Source: Petunia secreta (Eukaryota; Streptophyta; Magnoliopsida; Solanales; Solanaceae). From it: a stretch of DNA of 64,000 nucleotides. Numbering within the stretch: the first letter of the stretch is position 1; every line of letters starts with the position of its first letter. The stretch lies in the NCBI GenBank assembly GCA_029990175.1, contig JARKIP010000064.1:11550001-11614000 (forward strand). Direction: 5' to 3'. This document shows, one piece after another, positions 46,452-57,200 of this stretch. Both the position numbers and the translations under genes were made by a program. The notes beneath the pieces were generated by a model. The model was not told the origin of the DNA. It saw only the letters and a program-made list of their open reading frames with translations, and did not search any database.

Positions 46452-48530
46452 GGGTTTTTTTACAAAAATATATAAATTTGAACTCTTAATTACGAAAAAA
46501 TAGCAATACTTTTCAAGTTACAAGGCATAGCACTATTTTTACTAGCAAAATGACGACATTTAATATACACACTTACACCCACTCTCCTAAAAACCTTAAA
46601 CACTTTCTCCATTTCCCCAACCAAATTAGCCACCACCCACTCTTAGATCCAAATATACAACTCCACCACCACGATCCAAGTTAAACAGTAACGAGGAATC
46701 TCAACTCAAGCTCGTTACGATTGATCAGAACAGTAGCGAGGCGGAGGAGCCTGATCGGGTCCATGCCAAAAGCAAATTTACCGGCGTTAAGTAAACTCGC
46801 TGTCCATGACGTTTCCTGATCAGATCCATATCGGTATCGCGACGGCGCCGCCAGCATCGCCTTCATTAGATCACCGATTCCACTCAAGCATCGGCTTCGC
46901 CAACATTCTCCTCTCATCTGATGTCACTTGTGAAAAAATAGGTGTTAGCAAAATGGGAGATGACAGATCGAATACGGGAGAGGGGAATCGGGATTTGGGC
47001 GAGGGGTGAACGGGATTGATAAGGAGAAGAGTAAATCGTACCTGAGTCTCCTGAATCTGGAACTGTGTCTCCGATTGTGTTGCAGCAGTGGTGAGCAATG
47101 GTGATTGCTCTCACAGTGGCGGTGAAGTGGTCGGAACGATAAGGAATTGGAAATTGGGTATGGGAGAAATTGATATGAACAAATTTGAGAACAGTTGCTG
47201 CATTTTTCTGATCTGAACAAATGCAACACCGCTAAAATATCTGAAATAGCTTGAACGGTACTGAAACACTCTCGAAACAACACTGAAACAGTTTCAAACA
47301 GTATGTACAGTTAAAAAATCGTTGAAACAATATGAAAAAGCTGTTGAAACAGCCTGAAACCGTGTTGAAACAATAGGATACAGTCTGAAACGGCATGGAA
47401 ACAATCTGAAACAGCTGTTGAAATAGTCTGATATAGTCTGAAACGACATTGAAACGGTGTGAAATAGCTAGTGAAAAACTCTAAAAAAAATGTTAAACAA
47501 CGCAAAAAGGTGAAATAGTTTAAAAACAGTGAGAAACAACTTACTAACGAAATGAAACAATGCTGAAACAATATAGAAACAGCTAGATACAGTCTATAAA
47601 TAGTTAGATACGGTGCAAAACCACCTGAAACGATGCTGAAACAATATGAAACAGTGTTGAAACATCATAGATACTATGTTGAGCATAACCTGAAACGGTG
47701 CAGAAACAGTTAGATACATTGTTGAACACAACCTGAAACAATGCAGAAACAATTAGATACAGTGCTGAATAGAACCTGAAACGGTGCAAAAACAGTTAGC
47801 AGGCGATGCAGAAATGGTTAGATACGAGGTGGTTGGTAGTTGAGATACAATGAGATACGATGTGGTTGGTAGGCGAGATACAGTTAGATACAAGGTGGTT
47901 GGTAGTTGAGATACGTGAGATACATCGAGATACGATGTGGTTGGTAGTTGAGATACGATGTGGTTGGTAGTTGAGATACGATGTGGTTGGTAGGCGAAAT
48001 ACGGTTAGATACGAGGTGGTTGATAGTTGAGATACAGTGAGATACAACTAGATACAGTGTGGTTGGTAGTTGAGATACAATGAGATACGATGTGGTTGGT
48101 AGGCGAGATACGGTTAGATACGAGGTGGTTGGTAGTTGAGATACAATGAGAGACAATGTGGTTGGTAGGCGAGATACAGTTAGATACGAAGTGTTTGGTA
48201 GTTGAGATACAGTGAGATACAATGAGATACAGTGAGGATGAGATGAGGAACAGTGAAATTACGGAAAATGGGAGGAGCAAAAGTGAAATTGGGGGAAATG
48301 GTGGGAGGAAAAGTGAAATAGGGGAAATGGGAGGAGCAAAAGTGATAGTGGGTGGGTGGGAGGGAATAGGAGGAAGAATGTAAGAGTTTGGTATGTTATG
48401 AGAAAATATTGCTATGTTTTTGCTCTGTTTGTAATTAACTTATGTTTTCCTCTATATAGGGTTATTTTGCTAAAATGTTGCTATGTTTGGTAATTAAGGT
48501 CTAAAAATTATACTTTTGTGTAAAAACTCC
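46452..48530. mobile_element. Mutator-like element with GTTTCAG/GTATCT array, copy 2 (inverted)
   Basis: A 2079-bp element, opposite in orientation to 30659-33034, with a perfect 9-bp duplication tttgttatt (46443-46451, 48531-48539). Ends: gggtttttttacaaaaatat on the left; right-end reverse complement ggagtttttacacaaaagt. The array (about 47230-48240) holds gaaacagt and gagatacgatgtggttggtag words. The non-repetitive part (46640-47200) is GC-richer and unlike that of copy 1 except for about 120 bp next to the end (gtggagttgtatatttggat; gagaaagtgtttaaggtt). Confidence 0.8.
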
Positions 48531-48565
48531 TTTGTTATTTACCGATCTTGGATATTTGTTTCTTG

Positions 48566-49592
48566 GGCTTTTTATATAAATATATCACCCTAACTACAAA
48601 TATTACAAAAAAGACGGACATTATACACTTTAGAATACAAACACCAATAAAACTAACATATTAGGGTTTGTTCCTTCTTCTTCCTGGTGCCGCCTCCCAT
48701 TACTACCACCTCAGTATGCCGCCGCCCCAGTCACCGCCGGTCACCCGCCGGAATTTTTTATTTTTGTTTTATCCAAAAAATGAAATATACAAAAATACAC
48801 ATACACACATTGCTTTTTTTTTTTAAAAAAAAAAAAAATTACAATTGCAAACAAAAAAATACATGTACATACACAAAAAAAGATACGTTATACACACACT
48901 AGACACACACATACATATAAGGATCTACATATCTACAAATTAAACATACAAATTTATGTGCGACACACTTACACTTGACATACAAACAAAAACACATACA
49001 AGAAAATGCAATATATACTCAGACATACACGTTCACACAATGATATACACATACATACACTTGTGCACTTGTAAAAATATTCATGTACATATACAAAAAT
49101 ATATGAATTCATACACCCGTATAAAACTAGAGATACACCTTATTTCACCTTCAAACAACCACCAACACATACATGAAAATACAGATATATACACGTATAT
49201 ATACATACGAAACCAAAAAGAAAAAAAGAAGAAGCAGCAGATCGCAACTCTGGTAACCTCCATTGGAGCAACAACAAATTCCGACCAGAAACGGAGCAGA
49301 TCAAGGCAAAGGAGGAGGAGCTGCAGCAGCACCGGTGAAGCGGAGCAGCAAAACGTCGGTGAAGGAGCAGCAGATTGGTGGCGGGAAGGAACTTTTCCGG
49401 CGCCGATGAGTGGGTGGAGGAGGGGGAGAGAAAGAGAGAAAATTAGGGTTAGGTGTTAGGGAGAAGGAAAAAATTAGAAAATGGTATGTTTTAAAAAAAT
49501 TATACAAATATCGTTATATTTTGTACTTTCTCAATAATGTCGGTATATTTTGTAATTTAGCTGCTTAATGTGTCAAATGACGTAAATTTTTG
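48566..49592. mobile_element. Mutator-like element, TATACA-array type, second example
   Basis: A 1027-bp element with duplication tgtttcttg/tgtttcttt (48557-48565, 49593-49601; 8 of 9) and diverged TIRs (ACAAATATTACAAAAAAGAC; reversed TAAATTACAAAATATACCGA). It has the same layout as 5262-6301: a GC-rich block with gccgccggtcacc words (48680-48770), a tract of atacacatac words (48780-49210), then a second GC-rich block (49215-49440). It starts 26 bp after copy 2 of the previous family ends. Confidence 0.6.
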
Positions 49593-49685
49593 TGTTTCTT
49601 TATAATTCGACTAACTGAAGTGCACTAATAGCTAGTCCTTCAGCTGCTATTTTGGGGATTAGCTAATATCATATTTATAAACAAG

Positions 49686-49795
49686 ACAACAACAACAACA
49701 ACAACATACCCAATTTTATCCAACAAGCGAGGTATGAGATGAGTGAGATGTATGCAGACCTTATCTCACCAAGGTGGAGAGATTGTTTCCGATCA
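49686..49795 (-). repeat. SINE/RTE-LINE tail fragment
   Basis: A run of caacaacaacaacaacaac leads into atacccaattttatccaac and ccaaggtggagagattgttt, the reverse complement of the tail family at 4675-4788 and 58165-58306. Confidence 0.7.
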
Positions 49796-50006
49796 ATGAC
49801 ATATTTAACAGCTTAAAATAGAGGCGAAATTAGGACTTGATGTCCTGAAATTTTGTATTGAAAACTTAACGGTAAGGGTACTCTTTTATTCTGAAATTAA
49901 CTATAGGGGTATACGTTTATTCTGAAATTTTAAACTAAAAAAACTGAACTTTAGAATATTATAACCTTAAATTTTGAAGAGAAAAAATTAAACTTGGGGA
50001 CACTAA

Positions 50007-51447
50007 GAGCCTGTTTGGGTGGGCTTGTAAGCAGGTTTTTTAAGTGGCTTATAAGCTCAAACGTGGCTTATACTTTTTGAGAAGTTAGGAAATCCTAACT
50101 TCTCACTTTTCGCTTTTTTAAGTACATAAGTGCTTATAAATCCATAAATTTTTAAATTACCAAACATTTGCTAATGTGCTTATAAGCTTACTAGTCTTGG
50201 GCACGCGCTTTGCGCGTGTGCCCTTATCATTGAGTATAAAACGGAAAGAAAATATATATTTAACTCCATATCAAATTTATTATGAAAGAAAAATCCCATG
50301 CTTGGAACACCATGAGTTATTGTTTTAGCTTCTTAAAAATTATCTTTTTTTTAACAAAATTTGTCAGTTATTGTTTGTAGGACCACTTATCTTCTGACAA
50401 GCCCAATATTTCCTAAAATTTACTCGTTAGGATAAAGTATATCCTTGCTAAATTTTCAAGAAATAACAAACACCTTGACAATAAAACGTAACTAAAAGAT
50501 AGATCAATTTTTTCTGCATATAAAGTAAATTAATTGATTAAATGTACATGGATAATATTTGAGAGAGAGAACCAAAACTTCACGGTAGAAAATGAAATTT
50601 TCTTAAATCTTCGTAGAAGTACAGTAAAATCTATATATTTGTTGCTTTCAAAATACTAATGTTAACGGCTTCCTCTAGCAAGAAGAACAAAATATGACAT
50701 GTCTTCTTCGCCTAATAAACTTCACCAAGAAGATAGATAAATCCTAGGATGAATGTATTGAAATCCGCCGATAGTAGTTAGTACATCCGTGAAGTTCGAG
50801 GGCACTGCTGCTAAACACTTCTCCAACTTTCAGTTTGAAAGATTAAAGATGATATGCTAGCAAGTGATCTTAAGGGAAATGGACACTTTTTCTTGCCTTT
50901 ATATAGTTTGATATGACACCCTTTGTGCTTCCCTTCACACTTCTATTAATTGGATTAGAATATATTAAATTACAGCTCCTAAATTTCTGCATAAGTTTTA
51001 TACCAACGAAGAGGCTAGTAATAAATTTGGTTAATGGGTTGATTACTCATGAAAGAATAAATATTTATTGTCTTAGTGAGTTCTATAAAGTTACTAATAT
51101 GAAAAGCGTGTGAATACATGCTTCTTAATAAGAACTCCTATTGAGAAGGTTTATCATCCGGCTTTACATTGGTTCATAGTTGGCAATTTGTAAGACTTCA
51201 AAAGTTTATTATTGGAAGTTGAAAGGATTATAAAAATATTGAACCCATTTATGGATAATAGTACTTTTGTACCAAATAATTCATGACTTTTTATTTAAAG
51301 TTAAATTAACTTTTTAGTGCAAAAATTATAAGTAGTAGTATTTAATTGAATGGCAAAATGGTCACTTACTTTTTACTTAACGGATTGGCTCTTTATAATA
51401 GTATGATATGATGATAAGCCGCTTTTAAGCTCACCCAAATGGGGCCA
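50007..51447. mobile_element. Small TIR element (PIF/Harbinger-like?) carrying a Helitron
   Basis: Arms: gagcctgtttgggtgggct at the left; right-end reverse complement tggccccatttgggtgagct, then AAGC in both. A taa duplication (50004-50006, 51448-51450) would suit PIF/Harbinger, but three bases is weak support. Without the Helitron the element would be about 225 bp. Confidence 0.5.
50191..51406 (-). mobile_element. Non-autonomous Helitron
   Basis: On the minus strand the 5' end is TCATACTATTATAAAGAGCC (51406 downward) and the 3' end is a GC-rich hairpin (gcacacgcgcaaagcgcgtg) followed by CCCAAGACTAG (ending at 50191). The flanking bases are A before TC and T after CTAG, the A/T site Helitrons use. 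It is 1216 bp with no Rep/helicase frame. The inserted site is inside the left-centre of the small TIR element. Confidence 0.8.
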
Positions 51448-51564
51448 TAAATCTTAAAATTCGCCCATATTAATGCTGGTTAATAATTAAATAACAGCCC
51501 TTTGAAGTGGCAACTGATCTCATATTTCCCTAATAAGGAATTTAACCGACTCAGCAAAGTATGA

Positions 51565-51592
51565 ATCCGCGAGACACAATCTGAACCAATCA
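51565..51592 (+). promoter_or_regulatory. Histone promoter motifs: octamer-like and CCAAT
   Basis: aatccgcg (51564-51571) is one base off gatccgcg, the octamer of plant histone promoters. ccaatca (51586-51592) is a CCAAT box. Both lie upstream of the TATA box of the H3 gene. Function is inferred. Confidence 0.4.
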
Positions 51593-51764
51593 GGACGCGA
51601 GTACGCATCTTCTAGGATCGATAAAATCCAAATCAGAACCGTTCATTTAAACCCCAGAAAACACAAAGTCATTAACTATGAACCGTCAGATACCGTACTC
51701 ACATCTTAAAAAAACACACGGGTAAAAGGAACAAATCCTAACCAACTTCAGCTTTCACATGTTC

Positions 51765-51772
51765 TATAAATA
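51765..51772 (+). promoter_or_regulatory. TATA box of the histone H3 gene
   Basis: tataaata about 120 bp before the first exon's end and 278 bp before the ATG. The 5'UTR that follows is rich in cacaat repeats (51805-51830). Confidence 0.6.
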
Positions 51773-51888
51773 ACCATTCTTAAATCTTCGCCATCTCATC
51801 TCATCACAATCACAATCACAATCACAAAATCAAAAAAGCTCCTCTCCTCTTTTACAAGTTTACAAATCCTTTCATCAGCAAATTTAAG

Positions 51889-52034
51889 GTATGATATTCT
51901 CTTTTCTTTTTTGTCTTTTCGTTAATTTCTAGCCTCGCCCCTAAATTAGAACCCTAGTTTTTTTTTCATATATTTGCTGTCAAAATACTTGTGATTTGAC
52001 TTTGTTTGTTTGTTTTTTTTTTTTTTTTTTTCAG
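51889..52034 (+). other. 5'UTR intron of the H3.3 gene
   Basis: Begins gtatga after aatttaag and ends in a T-rich run and cag eight bases before the ATG. Such leader introns are known to support constitutive expression of plant H3.3 genes. Confidence 0.7.
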
Positions 52035-52042
52035 AAAATCAA

Positions 52043-52556
52043 ATGGCTCGTACTAAGCAAACTGCTCGTAAATCTACTGGAGGTAAAGCTCCAAGGAAGC
52101 AACTCGCTACCAAGGTATATTCTTGAACCATCTGTTCACAAATAGCCTGTTAAAATCACTATTTTCACATTTTAGCCAATATACATAGAATCATCGTTTT
52201 AATGAATTGTGTTGCAGGCTGCTCGTAAATCTGCCCCAACAACAGGAGGGGTGAAGAAGCCACACAGATACAGGCCAGGAACAGTTGCACTTCGTGAAAT
52301 CCGCAAGTACCAAAAGAGTACTGAGTTGTTGATCAGGAAATTGCCGTTTCAGAGGCTAGTTCGTGAAATTGCTCAGGATTTCAAGACAGATTTGCGATTC
52401 CAGAGTCATGCTGTGTTGGCTTTACAAGAAGCAGCTGAAGCTTACCTAGTTGGATTGTTTGAGGATACTAATTTGTGTGCAATTCATGCTAAGAGGGTGA
52501 CAATTATGCCCAAGGATATTCAACTTGCGAGAAGGATTCGAGGCGAAAGAGCTTAG
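52043..52556 (+). CDS. Histone H3.3
   Basis: Two coding exons, 52043-52114 and 52218-52556, giving the normal 136 codons with Met. The N-terminal tail is ARTKQTARKSTGGKAPRKQL. The replacement-variant positions known for plants are present: Thr31 (APTTGG), Tyr41 (HRYRPG), His87 and Leu90 (QSHAVLALQE). That marks it as H3.3, the replication-independent variant placed in active chromatin, rather than canonical H3.1 with Ala31/Phe41. A 5'UTR intron (51889-52034, GT...TCAG) and an intron after codon 24 also fit plant H3.3 genes; canonical H3 genes are usually intronless. The start is fixed by the protein sequence. Which H3.3 paralogue it is cannot be told. Confidence 0.96.
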
Positions 52557-54236
52557 ATTTGGTTAATTGTTGTTCTTAGTTATGTTTGTTTTGGTTTTCA
52601 TGGACAATGTTATAGATGGTTAATTAGATATTGAATGTTATGTTTTAGATACTACTGGGAAATTTGATGGTACATTAATAGAAATTTGTTGGTATTTCTC
52701 TATATTCAAGTGTTTCTCCTTTTGTGCTATGATACTACTGTTTTTTCTATTGTTTTTTTTTTTACTGTATCACCATTCCTGAAAGTTAGGTATGGTGGAG
52801 TTGAGTTTTGAATTGTGTTTTGGTTTTCTCCGAAATTTAGTGAAGGTGGATTTTGACAATTTTGGGTTGTGCAGAACTCGTTGAATTGGTAAAAAATTGG
52901 CAACGCGTACAATCCGCTATCCTTACCTTTCTTGTTCTTGGAACTTAATTATGTACAAATTGATGAATGAATGGTATAGACTGATGAAAAGAGATCAGTT
53001 ATATAAAAATTGTGGCATGATTCAAAAGTAGAGAGGTGTGGTTAGCACCTAACATAACCCTCGTCGAGGAAACTCATATATTAAATTTAAGTTGCCCAAA
53101 TTGACCTCACAGTCAGACAAGCTTAGATGCTAAATTAATCACCAAACCACACTACAACATCAATATATATATTCCAAACTAAGAGTGGGTATAGCAGCTA
53201 TCCATCCCAAAATACATACATAAATTTAATAGAATCATAATGGAGCTTATATGAATATCAAAAGATATGAACACGACCCTGTAAACAAGATATACAAACA
53301 CAACTATGAGTGGAAGCTCACAACTGTTAGGAATACATGCAGAATTGTCTGTAAGCTCCTCTTGTCCGTGCATACATGTAAAAGATCATCTGATGGGGAA
53401 ATCATAATTCAAAAATGTTTCGATTGCACAAAATCAGGCGGAGAGTGTCTGATGTCCCGTCATCATGAGCCAAAAATATGCACAAGGCAATTGAAGTTTT
53501 TAGAGAGGTCATGAGTGGTCTAGAGTATGTAAGGCTTTAGAACCTTGAGGGGTCTTTTGGTTTGCGGGACTAAATAAGTGGGATATCCCACAAATTTGGA
53601 ATTACAGTATAATTCTGGGATTAATATAGTCCCAAATTTAATCCCGGAACTATTAGTCCAATCCCGCCAACTAAACGATCCCTGAATGTCCTTGACTTAG
53701 GGCTTCCTTGAATGGGTAGAAATATTTAAATCATAAGAGAACACTTATTGGAGTTAGAAGGAATCAGCAGCTCATGAAATCATTTAAAAGTGCTAAGAGA
53801 GAGCATGCCAACTTCTATCTATCTGGTCCTAACATCCAACTTGTGTCTAAACTGTGTAAATAGTTGACGGCTCTGCTTGCTTGACTTAGTGATCATTCGA
53901 TGTTCTTAACTTAACACTTTAGATGTTGTCTAGGCGTCTAAAAACTGAACTTGAACATTATTTTTGGATAGTAATTATGTAAGTATAGACTTAGTGGCCC
54001 GTGACATTAGGCCTTAAACATAGTCATGCATAATTTGGAAAGATTCGATTTTTATAACACATCTATTAGTACATATAATTAGATTTTCAAGAACTTTATG
54101 TATTATTTTTGTTTCTCTTTTGAATATCTACAAGTGAATACAAAGTTTTTTTCACGGCACAAAAGGTGATAAATAGGGAAAGAAAGGAAACAGTGATAAG
54201 CAGTCCAAAAGCACATCAACGACGAAAGTGGGAGCT
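52557..54236. other. Intergenic region between H3.3 and seryl-tRNA synthetase
   Basis: Starts with the H3.3 3'UTR. An 87-codon frame at 53251-53514 resembles nothing known to me and has no supporting context. One small TIR element is listed separately. Confidence 0.5.
53549..53682. mobile_element. Small MITE
   Basis: 134 bp with inverted ends ggggtcttttggtttgcggga and, reversed, gggatcgtttagttggcggg, and tga on both sides. The short flank leaves the superfamily uncertain; a Tourist/Harbinger-like MITE is possible. Confidence 0.55.
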
Positions 54237-57200
54237 ATGGTACTACTCCTCCATTCCCTCAAACTTGCTGCATTTCCTCACTTCTCCAAAACCCTAACTT
54301 TTCGTCTAACCCCTTTCTATTCCCGCCCTCTCCTCCCTGTTGCCGTCAGACCCCTTTCTATCTCCGCCGTCCAAACTTCCGGCACCGCCGCCGTAGACGA
54401 CAGCAAAGGTCTATTTACTCATACTCGAAACCTTTAGTTGTTTGTTTAATTAAGTATGTTTAAGTTATCTAAATGTTGTGTGGTTTAATGTTAATATATT
54501 GTAGTGGTGAAGCCTCAATGGAAAGCAGCAATAGATTTCAAGTGGATTAGAGATAATAAGGATGCTGTTGCTGTTAACATTAAGCACAGGAATTCCACTG
54601 CTAATTTGGAGCTTGTTCTTGCCTTATACGACAAATTGCTCAATCTTCAGAAGGTCAATTTCCAATTTGAGCAATAAAGTTTCTAGCTTTCAAGTTTATA
54701 TGTCTATTATCAAAATTTATATTGGCGTCGTGCTGTTAATACTAATGGTTAAATTGAAAAAATGTAGCAAGATTCGACCTATTAGCCAAACGATAATGAT
54801 AAGTGTTTGTACTCCGTTACCTGTTTAAGGGAGCAGAAAATTTTGAATTAGAGTAGGGGCATGCTAAGACATTTGTTTTTCGTGTGCTTTCGATCTACAT
54901 CACTCGTGTTCCCAGAATTTTGTTAAATCATCAGATTGTTTTTTTTTTTTGTACATACTTGGCACCTTCTTGGTGCATTCACCGAAAATCTACTTCGTAC
55001 ACGCACACACACAATGGAAAGATTGCGAAGTGTTATTCTGAACAACATGTGTCCATGGCTCCGTTATATGGGATAGTGTGCCCCTAGGGATTAGCTCAAC
55101 CGGCAAAGGTTGAGGGACTTGTCTTAGATCACTAGCTCTAGCACTGTGCCAAGTGAAATAAGTCGGTACTTTTTTAGTGGAGAAGGGTAGAGGGACGGCC
55201 CAAAGGGTTGGCTTCAGACGGATAACAAGCGACGTAATATCAGTTTGGAAATTCTTGATGAGGAGTATGCATTTTTCCCCTTCTTTGATGTTTCTATCCC
55301 TTTTTCTTGTGTTTAGTATTGGGACAGTGCCAGCCTTCCTCCTTGCCAACTGTATAACTTGCATTAAAAGGATTTTTGCATTAGCTTCTGTTACTTGTGG
55401 TAAAATTGACTGCAGATATAGGTATAAGGTTGCTTTTAAGTTAAAGCAACTGTGATGCATTATTCCTGTAAATTTCAATTATGTTTCTAATATGGTTCTG
55501 TCCTCGATAGAGATATTTTCCTTTTGTCATCTTGCCGCCTTATCAAAAATCCAAGTGGACCAAATCTTATAGTATAATTGACGCACGACAAAGGAGTAGA
55601 ATTTCATCACATTACCATTGTCTTGATTGTTGCAAAATTTTGCGTTCTTAGAGCTTATTCGTTCATAGATAGAAGCACACATAACACAGTTGAATGAGCT
55701 TTATAGAACTGGTTCTTCTCAATTTTAGCTAATTGTTACTCACAGATAGCAGGAAGTTGAAAGGCTACGAGCGGAGAGAAATGTAGTTGCTAACAAAATG
55801 AAAGGAAAACTGGAACCTTTAGAGCGCCAGAAGCTCATAGAAGAAGGTTGGTTTCTTATTTTATTTACAACTGGAAGCTTTACGTGGCAGGAACATTGAT
55901 TGTGCATATTTCATTTCCTTTAGGAAAGAATCTGAAGGAAGGACTTGCTACTTTGGAAGAAGACTTGCTCAATCTTACAGATGAGCTGCAGCAAGAAGCA
56001 CAATCCATACCCAATATGACACATCCAGATGTTCCAGTAGGAGGGGAAGATTCCTCAACAGTCAGGAAACTGGTACGTCTAGTTTGATATACACTGCATA
56101 TGGTCTAATATTGCTTTAATGCTGCACAAGCTTCATCTATCTTCCTCTTCATTCATAGGTTGGTAAGCCTGCAGCGTTTAGCTTTGATGTCAAAGACCAT
56201 GTCCAGCTAGGAAAAGAGCTAGATCTGTTTGATTTTGATGCTGCTGCTGAGGTATTCTTCTGAACTAAGGTATTTAGTTTATACCCCAGAACTACTTAGC
56301 TACTATAGTATATTATCGATAACATTCGGTCTTTTTTTCTTCAAAATAATCTCTTCCTTACCATGTTGCCTTGAATACCGAACTACGTTGCTACTCCCTC
56401 TATCATTTTCCTATTTAATCTGTCACAAAAAGATAGATACAATTCTTTATTGGGGAAATTATTTCATTGATGTTATTTTACCTTATCGTCACGACTTGTT
56501 GGGATCCAATTGATGTTGGTAGTTAATTATGAGAGACGATCAAGAGATGTTTGGAGTTTTTTTTTTTTTTTTTGATAAGGTAAGATTTTATTAATATACA
56601 GTACTAATGTAGTACTGCTAGAGAAGATACAAAAAACTTGGACTTGTTTTACATTACAGATCCATAGCACTAAACAAGTCCAACATATCAGACAAGTTTA
56701 ATACACTGTTCCCTTTTTGCCAATAATACAAATTCTAGAGACATCTGAATTTGACCAAGTATAAATGCTCCTTTTTTCCTTCAAAGCACCTCCCAGTCCT
56801 TTCCAGACAAATGGTCCAAGCAATGCATAAGGAATAGCCCTCCAAATCCCTTTTCTTTTTTTGTCTGCACACATAGTTCTCCAACAGCACAATAAAGTCT
56901 TGAAAATATGAGGTGGTACCCACCTCTTAGTTAACTGTCAGTTGCAAAGGCAATTTTTTACTTGCATATGTTTACCTTATGTATCAGTCTATCAGACATC
57001 TTCCTTTATTTCTTAAATTTGTGTCCTATCAAACAATGTTACATTAAATGGGATGGAAGGAGGATAGTTTTCGGACCTAGTGTCTGTACCAAGCTGGTAG
57101 TAAATTCTGGTTGTTGGTTGGACATCAAGTCGCACTACTTCCTTTATTGGCAGAGTACTTGCTTCCAGAAATCGAAGGACATGATTAAGTTTGTGCACAA

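Noticed and set aside
53251..53514. 87-codon frame with several Cys residues as a small gene
   Set aside because: No recognisable domain, signal peptide, splice or promoter context; length is within chance for this region.
55084..55160. tRNA gene
   Set aside because: An A-box-like sequence is present but no cloverleaf can be drawn and the B box is poor; kept only as a SINE candidate.
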